Source: Acidovorax sp. (GTDB lineage Bacteria; Pseudomonadota; Gammaproteobacteria; Burkholderiales; Burkholderiaceae_C). Taken from it: DNA of 11,683 nt. This document shows, piece after piece, positions 1 through 7,452 of this stretch (its first letter is position 1; each line of letters begins with the position of its first letter). The stretch lies in contig WOZN01000223.1 in the NCBI GenBank assembly GCA_011620245.1, forward strand, positions 1 to 11,683, given 5' to 3'. Below the pieces are notes generated by a model. It did not search any database. It was not told the DNA's origin and was given only the letters and a program-made list of their open reading frames with translations. The position numbers and the translations under genes are program-made.

Positions 1-752
1 TCCTTTACGAATACCCCTTTAACGAACGCATCAGAACCTATCTGCGGCTGGAGCAATTGTTTCGCCGATTGGGTGAGCTGATTCCCCGCCAGCATCCGCT
101 GGACCATCACTTTGCGCTGGTCACCATTTTTGAGATCATGGACGTGGCGGCGCGTGCCGACCTGAAATCCGACGTTCTCAAGGATATCGAGAAACACAAG
201 CACCAGCTTGACGGCTACCGGGGCAACCCCTCCATTTCCGAGGCGGCGCTGGATGCCGTGGTTGCGCAACTGGACCACTGCTTCACATCGCTCAACCACC
301 AGACGGGCAAGTCGGGCCATGCCCTGACCGAAAACGACTGGCTGATGAGCATCCGCAGCCGCGTGGGCATCCCCGGTGGCACCTGCGGCTTTGATCTGCC
401 GGCCTACTACGCCTGGCAACACAAGGAGGTGGCGGCGCGCCAGCAAGCGCTGGAACAATGGGCATCCACCCTCGCTCCCCTGGCGGAATCGATTTACGTG
501 CTGCTCAAGTTGCTGCGCGACACGGGATTGCCACAGAAGGTGGCGGCCGTGCGCGGCCAGTTCCAGCAAAATCTGCCGCAGGGCCGCACATTCCAGTTGC
601 TGCGCCTGCGCATCGATCCCGCGCTGGACCTGATTCCAGAGATCAGCGGCAACCGCCTGATCGTGTCAGTGCGCCTGATGCGGCAAGACGCCGGTGGACA
701 CCTGCAGTTGTCCACCGACGATGCCGCGTTTGAGCTCACGCTCTGTGCCTGA
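1..752 (+). CDS. zapD: Cell division protein ZapD, 5' end cut by the window edge
   Basis: ZapD (formerly YacF, DUF1342) is a cytoplasmic protein that binds the C-terminal tail of FtsZ and cross-links its filaments, stabilising the Z-ring. The first full codon is at position 3 and the reading begins [20 protein letters not shown], the conserved ZapD N-terminus. 249 residues are visible against about 250 in the family, so only two or three residues are missing; the leading bases 'tc' fit the end of an Ile codon. The TTG at 57 is internal, not the start. The central [19 protein letters not shown] block matches the E. coli protein (RQRLSIPGGCCSFDLP), and the C-terminus has the LRLRID...ISGNR and FEL stretches. 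Its stop overlaps the yacG ribosome binding site, so the two are probably cotranscribed. In many proteobacteria coaE precedes zapD; that would lie outside the window. Confidence 0.95.
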   Translation, partial: LYEYPFNERIRTYLRLEQLFRRLGELIPRQHPLDHHFALVTIFEIMDVAARADLKSDVLKDIEKHKHQLDGYRGNPSISEAALDAVVAQLDHCFTSLNHQTGKSGHALTENDWLMSIRSRVGIPGGTCGFDLPAYYAWQHKEVAARQQALEQWASTLAPLAESIYVLLKLLRDTGLPQKVAAVRGQFQQNLPQGRTFQLLRLRIDPALDLIPEISGNRLIVSVRLMRQDAGGHLQLSTDDAAFELTLCA

Positions 753-758
753 AGGAGG
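752..758 (+). promoter_or_regulatory. Strong ribosome binding site of yacG
   Basis: AAGGAGG is a full anti-16S match, 7 bases before the yacG ATG. Its first base is the last base of the zapD stop codon, which suggests translational coupling between the two genes. It decides the yacG start against the longer in-frame alternative. Confidence 0.85.
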
Positions 759-765
759 CCCGCAG

Positions 766-984
766 ATGGCAAGCAAAGCCCCACCGCTCGAAGTCGTGCG
801 CCATGTCACCTGCCCGCAATGCGGCGGCGACAGCATCTACAGCACCCAAAACCCTTTTCGTCCATTTTGCAGCGAGCGCTGCAAGCAGATGGATCTGGGC
901 GCCTGGGCCAGCGAAGACTTTCGCATGCCGGCCGAGGCACCACCCGACGATGCGCAGCACGGTGATCCGCGCCAGCAACATTGA
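766..984 (+). CDS. yacG: YacG, zinc-containing DNA gyrase inhibitor
   Basis: YacG is a very small zinc protein which, from work on the E. coli homologue, binds GyrB and blocks gyrase from binding DNA. The 72-residue product has the family's four-cysteine signature: C16-P-Q-C19, then C35-S-E-R-C39 (CxxC, 15 residues, CxxxC). [11 protein letters not shown] followed by [16 protein letters not shown] is characteristic of the family. The ATG at 766 was chosen because a perfect Shine-Dalgarno, AAGGAGG at 752-758, lies 7 bases upstream and because MASKAPP leads directly into the zinc knuckle; an in-frame extension back to 694 would run through the zapD end. Only 13 bases separate it from zapD. The acidic, Pro-rich C-terminal tail is poorly conserved in the family, and nothing looks truncated. 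Confidence 0.94.
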   Translation: MASKAPPLEVVRHVTCPQCGGDSIYSTQNPFRPFCSERCKQMDLGAWASEDFRMPAEAPPDDAQHGDPRQQH

Positions 985-1031
985 TCAATATCGACGGCAG
1001 ACACGCCAAGAAATATCAATGAAATAGGGCG

Positions 1032-1075
1032 CTAGCGCTTATGCAGCATACGCTAGTAGCTATTTATTTTATAGC
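1032..1075. repeat. Interspersed palindromic repeat, copy 1 (two small hairpins)
   Basis: This lies between the convergent ends of yacG and the Nudix gene. The core 1032-1064 matches 2408-2440 at 29 of 33 positions with no gaps. Hairpin A pairs CTAGCG (1032-1037) with CGCTAG (1051-1056). Hairpin B pairs GCTAT (1059-1063) with ATAGC (1071-1075) around a T-rich loop. An uninterrupted palindrome GCGCTAGCGC also covers 1029-1038. From memory, motifs of this type (AGCGCTT...AGCGCT followed by AGCTAT) are abundant between genes in Comamonadaceae. It carries no ORF and resembles REP/MITE-type elements. It sits 6 bases beyond the Nudix stop codon and could act as a bidirectional transcript end, but it has no strong U tract. 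Confidence 0.75.
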
Positions 1076-1081
1076 AAATGA

Positions 1082-1549
1082 CTATTCGGGCGAGCATTGC
1101 TGGCCCCGCTCCTCGGCCAGCCACTGCAGCACCGGATAGGCGCCGGGCAATACGGGTGCCACCGTCAGCGGCATCTGCTGCCAGGCCATGGTCTGGCCTT
1201 CGCGCATCTCGAACGCCCCCGTCCATTCCAGGACCTTGCACCAGTGCAGGCGCACCAGGGCATGCGGGTAGTCATGCTCTGTCACCTTCCAGACGCTGGC
1301 GGGGCCGATGGTCACGCCCAGTTCCTCGATCAACTCACGGCGCAGCGCCTGCTCCACCGTCTCCCCGGCTTCGAGCTTGCCGCCCGGAAACTCCCAGTAC
1401 CCAGCGTAAGGCTTGCCGGGCGGACGGGTGGCCAACAGCATCGCGCCATCCGCGCGCAGCAAGATGCCCACCGCTACCTCGGTGTGTTTGCGTTCAACGG
1501 TGCCCGCCGCAGTGGGAAAAGCCGTCTCAGCCACTGTGCCGCCCCGCAT
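1082..1549 (-). CDS. mutT: MutT-like Nudix hydrolase (probable 8-oxo-dGTP diphosphatase)
   Basis: The 155-residue product has a perfect Nudix box at residues 57-79 (pattern Gx5Ex7REUxEEx[10 protein letters not shown]...RELIEELGV), which binds the Mg2+ or Mn2+ used to cleave NDP-X substrates. The preceding [11 protein letters not shown] matches the EFPGGK of MutT enzymes, which remove 8-oxo-dGTP and so prevent A:T to C:G transversions. The position after secA is that of E. coli mutT, supporting the name, but substrate specificity cannot be read from sequence. The start is uncertain. ATG at 1549 overlaps the ATPase stop by 23 bases and has no clear Shine-Dalgarno. GTG at 1534 (VAETAF...) overlaps by 8 bases, follows a GGGGCGG stretch and may be the true start. 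The open frame extends further upstream, but only as a shadow of the ATPase gene. Confidence 0.88.
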   Translation of the reverse strand: MRGGTVAETAFPTAAGTVERKHTEVAVGILLRADGAMLLATRPPGKPYAGYWEFPGGKLEAGETVEQALRRELIEELGVTIGPASVWKVTEHDYPHALVRLHWCKVLEWTGAFEMREGQTMAWQQMPLTVAPVLPGAYPVLQWLAEERGQQCSPE

Positions 1550-2399
1550 AGTCGCGCGCGAACTGGTAGGCCACACGGCCGCTGCGCGAGCCGCGCTCCA
1601 GCGCCCACACCAAGGCTTCTGCGCGGGCCGCTGAAATGGCGGATGCCGACACGCCAAGCGACGACAGCCACTGGGCCACGATGGTCAGGTACTCATCCTG
1701 GCTGAACGGATAAAAGCTCACCCACAGGCCAAAACGTTCCGACAGGGAAATTTTTTCCTCGACCGCTTCTCCCGGATGCACCTCGCCGTCATCCGTGTGC
1801 GTGTATGTCCGGTTTTCCGCCATGTATTCGGGCAGCAGGTGGCGCCGGTTGCTGGTGGCGTAGATCAGCACGTTGGGCGTGGCCGCGGCCACCGAGCCGT
1901 CGAGGATGGACTTGAGCGCCTTGTAGCCGGGCTCGCCGTCCTCGAAGCTCAGGTCGTCGCAAAAGACGATGAATTTCTCGGGCCGCCCGGAGACCACGTC
2001 CACGATGTCGGGCAGGTCCGTGAGGTCGGCCTTGTCCACCTCGATCAGGCGCAGACCTTCGCAAGCGTAGGCGTTGAGGCAGGCCTTGATGAGCGATGAC
2101 TTGCCCGTGCCGCGCGCGCCGGTCAGCAGCACATTGTTGGCGGGCTTGCCTTCGACGAACTGCTGGGTGTTGCGCTGGATTTTTTCCTTCTGGCCGTCGA
2201 TCTCCTTCAAGTCGGCCAACTGCATATCCGCCACATGGCGCACGGGCGCAAGAAGGCCATGCCCGCTGCTGCGCTTGCGGTAGCGCCAGGCGATGGCGGC
2301 TGACCAGTCCGGCGCGCCCAGGGGCTGCGGCAGCACGGATTCGATGCGGGCGATGAGCTGTTCGGCACGCTCGATCAGGCGTTCAAATTTTTCGTTCAT
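1527..2399 (-). CDS. DUF815-family AAA ATPase of unknown function
   Basis: This 290-residue protein belongs, by its features, to the DUF815/COG2607 family of AAA+ ATPases. Visible elements are Walker A GARGTGKS at 94-101, Walker B FIVFCDD at 143-149 followed by LSFE, a sensor 1 region YATSN at 180-184, and a sensor 2-like arginine segment GSRSGR at 270-275. The N-terminal 80 residues are a charged helical region ([17 protein letters not shown]) with no recognisable domain. There is no signal peptide or membrane segment, so it is probably cytoplasmic. Its biochemical role is not established to my knowledge. It starts 55 bases after argJ; an AGAGG ribosome binding site at 2405-2409 supports the ATG at 2399. 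Nearly all of that leader is repeat copy 2. Its 3' end overlaps the Nudix gene start, implying cotranscription. Confidence 0.9.
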   Translation of the reverse strand: MNEKFERLIERAEQLIARIESVLPQPLGAPDWSAAIAWRYRKRSSGHGLLAPVRHVADMQLADLKEIDGQKEKIQRNTQQFVEGKPANNVLLTGARGTGKSSLIKACLNAYACEGLRLIEVDKADLTDLPDIVDVVSGRPEKFIVFCDDLSFEDGEPGYKALKSILDGSVAAATPNVLIYATSNRRHLLPEYMAENRTYTHTDDGEVHPGEAVEEKISLSERFGLWVSFYPFSQDEYLTIVAQWLSSLGVSASAISAARAEALVWALERGSRSGRVAYQFARDYAGRHSG

Positions 2400-2407
2400 T
2401 TTGGCCT

Positions 2408-2451
2408 CTAGCGCTTATGCAGCAAGCGCTTGCAGCTATTGAATCAGGAGC
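2408..2451. repeat. Interspersed palindromic repeat, copy 2, in the ATPase leader
   Basis: This is the second copy of the element at 1032-1075, 29/33 identical over 2408-2440. Its stem is perfect: AGCGCTT (2410-2416) pairs with AAGCGCT (2424-2430) around the loop ATGCAGC. A less symmetrical second part (AGCTATT...AGGAGC) runs to 2451, nearly reaching the argJ stop codon at 2455-2457. The 8-mer TCAGGAGC at 2444-2451 recurs at 2455-2462 across the argJ stop, which may be chance or an insertion scar. On the transcribed strand the hairpin ends immediately upstream of the AGAGG ribosome binding site of the DUF815 gene. Confidence 0.75.
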
Positions 2452-2454
2452 AAT

Positions 2455-3693
2455 TCAGGAGCGGTAGTCCGCATTGATGGTCACGTATTCGTGGCTGAAA
2501 TCGCAGGTCCACACGGTGTCCACGGCGTCACCCCGGCCCAGCAGCACGCGCACCGTGATCTCGCTTTGCTTCATCACGCGCTGGCCGTCTTCCTCGCGGT
2601 AGGCGGGATTGCGCCCGCCTTTCACGGCCACGTGCAGGTCGTCCAGGTACAGGTCGATGCCGGTCTGGTCCAGGTCAGTGATGCCCGCATAGCCCACGGC
2701 CGCCAGGATGCGGCCCAGGTTCGGGTCGCTGGCATAGAAGGCCGTCTTGACCAGGGGCGAATGGGCGATGGCGTAGGCCACCAGGCGGCATTCGTCGCCG
2801 GTCTTGCCACCCTCCACCCGCACGGTGATGAACTTGGTGGCGCCTTCGCCGTCGCGCACGATGGCCTGGGCCAGCTTCTGCGACACGGCGAGCATCGCGG
2901 CCTTCAGGGCCTGCCCTTCGGCACTGGCGAGTGACGTGATGGGCGCGTGCGCGGCCTTGTTCGTGGCCAGCACCACGAACGAGTCGTTGGTGGAGGTGTC
3001 GCCGTCGATCGTGACGCGGTTGAACGAGCCATCGGCCAGCTCGTGCGCCAGCTGCTGCATCACCGCCGGCGCCACGCAGGCGTCCGTGGCCAGAAAGCCC
3101 AGCATGGTGGCCATGTTGGGGCGGATCATGCCCGCGCCCTTGCTGATGCCCGTGATGGACACCGTGGCGCCGCCGATCTGCACCTGGGCCGAGAAGGCCT
3201 TGGGCAGGGTGTCGGTGGTCATGATGCCTTCGGCCGCACGCGCCCAGTGGTCTGGTTGTGCATCGGCAAGGGCGGCAGGCAGGGCGGCCTCGATGCGCTC
3301 GTGGGGCAGCGGCTCCATGATCACGCCGGTGGAGAACGGCAGGATCTGCCCGGGCGCCACGTTGAGCAGGCGCGCCAGCGCAATGCAGGTGGCCCGCGCG
3401 CGCACCAGGCCATCGGCGCCGGTGCCTGCATTGGCGTTGCCCGTGTTGATCACCATGGCGCGGATGGACTGGCCCGCTCCAAGGTGGGCCAGATGCTCGC
3501 GGCTGATCTGCACCGGTGCAGCACAAAAACGGTTCTGGGTGAACACGCCCGCCACGCTGGCACCCTCGTCCAGCAGGAACACGGTCAGGTCCTTGCGGTG
3601 GGCCTTGCGGACACCAGCTTCGGCAACACCGATGCGGACGCCAGCAATCGGGTGCAGGTCGGCGGCAACAGGGGCAAGCAGATTGACGGGCAT
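2455..3693 (-). CDS. argJ: ArgJ, glutamate N-acetyltransferase / ornithine acetyltransferase
   Basis: ArgJ transfers the acetyl group from N-acetylornithine to glutamate, recycling acetyl in cyclic arginine biosynthesis (EC 2.3.1.35); many homologues also act as N-acetylglutamate synthase (EC 2.3.1.1), which cannot be decided here. It is an Ntn-type enzyme that cleaves itself. The conserved [16 protein letters not shown] block is present, so cleavage is expected before Thr196, which becomes the nucleophile and gives subunits of about 195 and 217 residues. Other family blocks are [11 protein letters not shown] (from residue 83), [25 protein letters not shown] and [16 protein letters not shown]. 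The 412-residue length is normal. The ATG at 3693 ([18 protein letters not shown]) was chosen over the upstream in-frame ATG at 3756, whose 21-residue extension is not family-like. The gene follows secA by 96 bases and precedes the DUF815 ATPase by 55, all on one strand. Confidence 0.95.
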   Translation of the reverse strand: MPVNLLAPVAADLHPIAGVRIGVAEAGVRKAHRKDLTVFLLDEGASVAGVFTQNRFCAAPVQISREHLAHLGAGQSIRAMVINTGNANAGTGADGLVRARATCIALARLLNVAPGQILPFSTGVIMEPLPHERIEAALPAALADAQPDHWARAAEGIMTTDTLPKAFSAQVQIGGATVSITGISKGAGMIRPNMATMLGFLATDACVAPAVMQQLAHELADGSFNRVTIDGDTSTNDSFVVLATNKAAHAPITSLASAEGQALKAAMLAVSQKLAQAIVRDGEGATKFITVRVEGGKTGDECRLVAYAIAHSPLVKTAFYASDPNLGRILAAVGYAGITDLDQTGIDLYLDDLHVAVKGGRNPAYREEDGQRVMKQSEITVRVLLGRGDAVDTVWTCDFSHEYVTINADYRS

Positions 3694-3752
3694 GGGGGTC
3701 TTTCTAAAAAGCTGCGGCCGATTATCCGGAAAACCGGGGCGCGCAAGTGACA

Positions 3753-3772
3753 ACACGGGCCTCAGCCCGTGT
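3753..3772 (-). other. Stem-loop between secA and argJ
   Basis: An 8-bp perfect stem, ACACGGGC (3753-3760) with GCCCGTGT (3765-3772), encloses a 4-base loop. It begins 17 bases after the secA stop. On the minus strand it is followed by TGTCACTTGC, with no U tract, so it is not a classical terminator. A small CCGG-AAAA-CCGG hairpin follows at 3726-3737. It may be an mRNA stability or processing element between secA and argJ, or a weak or Rho-assisted stop. Confidence 0.45.
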
Positions 3773-3789
3773 CGATTGGTTCTATTGCA

Positions 3790-6543
3790 TCAAGCCAGCT
3801 TGCCGTGGCATTGCTTGTACTTCTTGCCGCTTCCGCATGGGCAAGGGTCGTTGCGCCCCACCCGCACGCCTTCTGGCAGGGCCTGTGCCACCGTCTGGGC
3901 GTCCACCGTGGTCTCCACTTCGCCCGTTTCGGTGGGCGCCGTGTAGGTCACGTTGGCAATGCTTTCGGCACGGTTTTCCATGTCCTGCGCGGCCTGGTCC
4001 AGCTGCGCTGGCGACTGCACCTGCACAGTCATGAGGGTCTTGGTGACTTCGTTCTTGACCTGGTCGATGAGTTGGCGGAACAGCTCGAACGCTTCGCGCT
4101 TGTATTCCTGCTTGGGCTGCTTTTGCGCATAGCCGCGCAGGTGGATGCCCTGGCGCAGGTAGTCCAGCGCGCTCAGGTGGTCGCGCCAGTTGGAATCGAA
4201 GCTCTGCAGCAGCACCATGCGCTCGAACTGGGTGAAATTGTCACGGCCCACCTGCTCGACCTTGGAATCAAACGCCGCATTTGCCGCCTGCAGCACCTTG
4301 TGCAGAATTTCATCGTCGGTGATGGATTGTGCGCCCTCCACTTCCTGCTGCAGCGCAATCGGAACCTGCCATTCGTCGGCCAGCACCTTTTCGAGGGCCG
4401 GCAGATTCCACTGTTCCTCCACCGATTCCGCCGGAACATACATGCGCACCAGATCGGTAATGCAGTCCTCGCGCATGGCGGCAATCATGTCTGTCAACTC
4501 GGGGGCATCGAGGATGTCGTTGCGCTGCTGGTAGATGACCTTGCGCTGGTCGTTGGCCACATCGTCGTATTCCAGCAATTGCTTGCGGATGTCGAAGTTG
4601 CGAGCCTCCACCTTGCGTTGGGCGGATTCGATGCTGCGCGTCACGATGCCCGCCTCGATGGCCTCGCCATCGGGCATCTTCAGGCGGTCCATGATGGCCT
4701 TGACGCGGTCGCCCGCAAAAATGCGCATCAGCGAATCATCAAGGCTCAGGTAAAAGCGCGAGGAGCCCGGGTCACCCTGGCGGCCCGAGCGGCCGCGCAA
4801 CTGGTTGTCGATGCGGCGCGACTCATGGCGCTCGGTGGCAATGATGCGCAGACCACCCAGTTCCTTAACCTTTTCATGGTCACGCGCCCATTCGGCGCGC
4901 AACTCGGCGATGCGTGCCTGCTTGGTGGCCTCGTCCAGCGACTCGTCCGTCTCCACGGCCGCCACCAGCTTTTCAATGTTGCCGCCCAGCACGATGTCGG
5001 TCCCGCGACCGGCCATGTTGGTGGCGATGGTGATCATGCCAACGCGCCCGGCCTGGGCCACGATGTCCGCTTCGCGGGCATGCTGCTTGGCATTGAGCAC
5101 CTGGTGCGGCAGTCCTTCCTTGTTCAGGAGCTCGTCGATGATTTCGGAGTTTTCGATCGACGTGGTGCCTACCAGCACGGGCTGGCCGCGCTCGTGGCAT
5201 TCACGGATGTCCTTGATGGCCGCCTCGTATTTTTCGCGCGTGGTCTTGTACACGCGGTCGAGCTGGTCGTCGCGCCTGCTGGGGCGGTTGGGCGGAATGA
5301 CCACGGTTTCCAGGCCATAGATTTCCTGGAATTCGTAGGCCTCGGTATCGGCCGTGCCGGTCATGCCGGCCAGCTTGTTGTACAGGCGGAAATAGTTCTG
5401 GAACGTGATGGAGGCCAGCGTCTGGTTCTCGGCCTGGATGGCCACGCCTTCCTTGGCTTCCACCGCCTGGTGCAGACCTTCGCTCCAGCGGCGGCCCGGC
5501 ATCAGGCGGCCGGTGAACTCGTCCACGATCACGATCTCGCCGTTCTGCACCACATAGTGCTGGTCGCGGTGATAGAGGTGATGGGCCCGCAGCGCCGCAT
5601 ACAGGTGGTGCATGAGCGTGATGTTGGCCGGGTCATACACCGAGGCACCTTCGGCGATCAGGCCCTGGCTGGCCAGGATTCGCTCAGCGCTTTCGTGGCC
5701 CTGCTCGGTCAGGAACACCTGGCGGGTTTTCTCGTCCAGCGTGAAGTCGCCCGGCTTGGTCACGCCCTCGCCCGTGCGGGGGTCGGCCTCGCCCTCCTGG
5801 CGTACCAGCAGCGGCACCACCTTGTTCATGGCGATGTACATCGCCGTGTGGTCTTCGGCCTGGCCACTGATGATGAGCGGCGTGCGCGCCTCGTCAATCA
5901 GGATCGAGTCCACCTCGTCCACGATGGCGAAATTGAGGCCATGCTGAACGCGGTCCCGCGCTTCATAGACCATGTTGTCGCGCAGATAGTCGAAGCCATA
6001 TTCGTTGTTGGTGCCGTAGGTGATGTCTGCGGCATAGGCGGCCTGCTTTTCCTCGCGCGGCATGTTGGGCAGGTTGATGCCCACCGTCAGCCCCAAAAAG
6101 TTGTACAGGCGCCCCATCCACATGGCATCCCGGTTGGCCAGGTAATCGTTGACTGTGACCACGTGAACGCCCTTGCCCGAAAGTGCATTCAGATAGACGG
6201 GCAGGGTTGCGGTGAGGGTCTTGCCTTCTCCGGTGCGCATTTCGGCGATTTTTCCGTCATGCAGGGCCATGCCACCGAGCAACTGCACATCAAAATGGCG
6301 CATCTTCATGATGCGCTTGGAGCCTTCGCGCACTACGGCAAATGCCTCTGGCAACAGGTCGTCAAGCGATTCACCCTTGGCAGCGCGTTCCTTGAATTCC
6401 AGCGTTTTGGCACGCAGCGCATCATCGGTCAGCTTCTCATAATCCGGCTCCATCGCATTGATGCGTGTAACCGTCTTGCGATATTGCTTGAGGAGCCGGT
6501 CATTGCGGCTGCCGAATAGTTTGGTGAGGAAATTGGTGGCCAT
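3790..6543 (-). CDS. secA: SecA, preprotein translocase ATPase
   Basis: SecA is the motor that drives unfolded precursors through SecYEG, acting at the inner face of the cytoplasmic membrane. The 917-residue length is typical. The N-terminus [16 protein letters not shown] and ATG at 6543 are family-like, although the Shine-Dalgarno is weak. Walker A is MRTGEGKT at 102-109; Walker B is AIVDEVDS with D209/E210, followed by [11 protein letters not shown]. The preprotein-binding region follows, then helicase motifs [10 protein letters not shown] and [20 protein letters not shown]. The scaffold, wing and IRA1 regions carry [17 protein letters not shown] Gln/Thr-rich linker leads to a complete C-terminal zinc site [13 protein letters not shown] (C901, C903, C912, H913) used for SecB binding. 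It is first in a probable secA-argJ-ATPase-mutT unit. No SecM-like arrest peptide was found upstream. Confidence 0.98.
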   Translation of the reverse strand: MATNFLTKLFGSRNDRLLKQYRKTVTRINAMEPDYEKLTDDALRAKTLEFKERAAKGESLDDLLPEAFAVVREGSKRIMKMRHFDVQLLGGMALHDGKIAEMRTGEGKTLTATLPVYLNALSGKGVHVVTVNDYLANRDAMWMGRLYNFLGLTVGINLPNMPREEKQAAYAADITYGTNNEYGFDYLRDNMVYEARDRVQHGLNFAIVDEVDSILIDEARTPLIISGQAEDHTAMYIAMNKVVPLLVRQEGEADPRTGEGVTKPGDFTLDEKTRQVFLTEQGHESAERILASQGLIAEGASVYDPANITLMHHLYAALRAHHLYHRDQHYVVQNGEIVIVDEFTGRLMPGRRWSEGLHQAVEAKEGVAIQAENQTLASITFQNYFRLYNKLAGMTGTADTEAYEFQEIYGLETVVIPPNRPSRRDDQLDRVYKTTREKYEAAIKDIRECHERGQPVLVGTTSIENSEIIDELLNKEGLPHQVLNAKQHAREADIVAQAGRVGMITIATNMAGRGTDIVLGGNIEKLVAAVETDESLDEATKQARIAELRAEWARDHEKVKELGGLRIIATERHESRRIDNQLRGRSGRQGDPGSSRFYLSLDDSLMRIFAGDRVKAIMDRLKMPDGEAIEAGIVTRSIESAQRKVEARNFDIRKQLLEYDDVANDQRKVIYQQRNDILDAPELTDMIAAMREDCITDLVRMYVPAESVEEQWNLPALEKVLADEWQVPIALQQEVEGAQSITDDEILHKVLQAANAAFDSKVEQVGRDNFTQFERMVLLQSFDSNWRDHLSALDYLRQGIHLRGYAQKQPKQEYKREAFELFRQLIDQVKNEVTKTLMTVQVQSPAQLDQAAQDMENRAESIANVTYTAPTETGEVETTVDAQTVAQALPEGVRVGRNDPCPCGSGKKYKQCHGKLA

Positions 6544-6938
6544 GCGAACAGGACCGCTTCACATGCTCCGAAGAACAGGTCAAGCGACCGAAACCCCTAA
6601 GATGAATTGATTTCAGGTGGGTCTGCCGCCCGTGATTGCAAACACCGCAACACCAGGCAACGGACTCCGGACCGGCGATTTTACCTGCCTGCTGCCAAGG
6701 CCCAGGCAAAGCGGGTGATGGATCTGCGCCGGTCAGTGCAAGCATGGCGCCGCTTGTCATCCCGGCAACGCCAGGAACCTTCTGATGATCCTGAAACACC
6801 GCCCTGCTTCACACCGCAAGCAAGGCCGACGGGCCTGTGTGATTCGTTTCCACACCCCTGCGATGAATGGATGTTTTTGCCCGCCACAGGCCAAAACGGC
6901 AAAAGACAGCAGGCGAGCCGGGCGTCCGTGATAATCCC
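6544..6938. other. Divergent intergenic region upstream of secA (no gene seen)
   Basis: These 395 bases separate divergent secA and the DUF721 gene and should hold both promoters. Open frames exist on both strands (for example a minus-strand frame covering 6500-6799 that overlaps the start of secA), but they have no ribosome binding site, a Pro/Gln/Cys/His-rich composition and no recognisable family, so I do not call them genes. TAAAAT on the minus strand near 6680 and GATAAT on the plus strand at 6930-6935 resemble -10 boxes, but neither has a convincing -35 at 16-18 bases. No strong terminator or riboswitch was seen. Confidence 0.6.
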
Positions 6939-7277
6939 ATGCACTCTGACTTCCGCAAGCCCCGCAAGACAATACCCATGAACCGCCGCCACTATGCGAT
7001 CACATTGCAGCAAGCCAGCGAAGACTCTCCCACGCTGGCAAAACTGGCGGCGCTCACGCGGGACTCCAGCGAACGGCTTCGGGCCATTGAAATGCTGATC
7101 CCTGCAACCCTGCGCTCCACGGTGCGAGCGGGCCCGATCGATGGGACCAGCTGGTGCCTGCTGGTCAAAAGCAATGCGGCGGCGGCAAAAATACGCCAAT
7201 TGCTGCCCGCGTTGCAGGCGCATTTGCGAAGTCGGGGGTGGGAGGTGAACGCCATTCGCCTCAAAATACAGACCTGA
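6939..7277 (+). CDS. DUF721/DciA-like protein (possible DnaB helicase loader)
   Basis: This small basic protein of 112 residues has the DUF721 pattern: a helical part (LAKLAALTRDSSERLRAIEM), then a compact domain reading RAGPIDGTSWCLLV, SNAAAAKIRQLLPALQAHL and WEVNAIRLKIQT. DUF721 includes DciA, which in bacteria lacking DnaC/DnaI helps load the replicative helicase DnaB at the origin. That role is inferred from family membership only. A DUF721 gene near secA and lpxC is also seen in Pseudomonas, which supports the assignment. The start is uncertain: ATG at 6939 (MHSDFRKPRKTIP) has GC-rich third positions like the rest of the gene, while ATG at 6978 (MNRRHYAITLQQ) opens the conserved part and would give 99 residues. 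Neither has a good Shine-Dalgarno. If GATAAT at 6930-6935 is a -10 box, the 6978 start is favoured. Confidence 0.78.
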   Translation: MHSDFRKPRKTIPMNRRHYAITLQQASEDSPTLAKLAALTRDSSERLRAIEMLIPATLRSTVRAGPIDGTSWCLLVKSNAAAAKIRQLLPALQAHLRSRGWEVNAIRLKIQT

Positions 7278-7324
7278 GGTACCACCCCAAAAGGGGCATG
7301 TTGCGAGGCGCTTCGAGGGGAAAA

Positions 7325-7400
7325 TGGTGCCGATTGTCGGAATCGAACTGACGACCTACCGCTTACAAGGCGGTTGCTCTACCAACTGAGCTAAATCGGC
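7325..7400 (-). tRNA. tRNA-Thr (anticodon UGU)
   Basis: Read on the minus strand, the gene starts at 7400 and folds as a full cloverleaf. The acceptor stem GCCGATT pairs with AATCGGC; the D arm is AGCTCAGTTGGTAGAGC; the anticodon stem is ACCGC/GCGGT with loop CTTGTAA. Bases 34-36 are TGT (7367-7365), reading the Thr codon ACA and probably others by wobble. The T arm contains TTCGATTC. The discriminator is A, and CCA is encoded at 7327-7325, giving 76 nt. No separate strong promoter is clear; TAAAAT at 7410-7415 (minus) is a possible -10 box, and cotranscription with the upstream sspAB genes is also possible. Confidence 0.97.
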
Positions 7401-7421
7401 GAAGGCTGCATTTTATCCCGC

Positions 7422-7436
7422 AAATACAGCGTATTT
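7422..7436 (-). other. Small AT-rich hairpin after sspB
   Basis: AAATAC (7422-7427) pairs with GTATTT (7431-7436) around a 3-base loop, 16 bases beyond the sspB stop and 21 bases before tRNA-Thr on the minus strand. Without a U tract and with a weak stem it is at best a poor terminator. It may simply mark the end of the sspB transcript or be a processing point before the tRNA. Confidence 0.3.
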
Positions 7437-7452
7437 TGTGGCATGTGTTGCG

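Noticed and set aside
2804..3946. A 380-codon plus-strand open frame across argJ and the end of secA.
   Set aside because: It crosses two well-recognised genes and the gap between them, has no ribosome binding site and matches no known family.
3769..6519. A 916-codon open frame on the plus strand, antisense to nearly all of secA.
   Set aside because: It is exactly in register with the secA codons, so it would be stopped only by sense codons TTA, CTA or TCA, which this GC-rich genome avoids. It has no family resemblance and a His/Val/Leu/Gly-rich shadow composition; SecA is unmistakable on the other strand.
6500..6799. A minus-strand 99-codon frame just upstream of secA as a SecM-like arrest peptide.
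   Set aside because: There is no signal peptide, no arrest motif of the SecM type and no ribosome binding site, and it overlaps the secA start.
6607..6981. A plus-strand 124-codon frame in the secA/DUF721 gap.
   Set aside because: The composition is rich in Arg, Pro, Ser and Cys with non-coding third-position usage; it runs into the DUF721 start in another frame and has no recognisable domain.
7285..7296. CCCC-AAAA-GGGG as a terminator for the DUF721 gene or tRNA-Thr.
   Set aside because: The stem is only 4 bp and no U tract follows on either strand.
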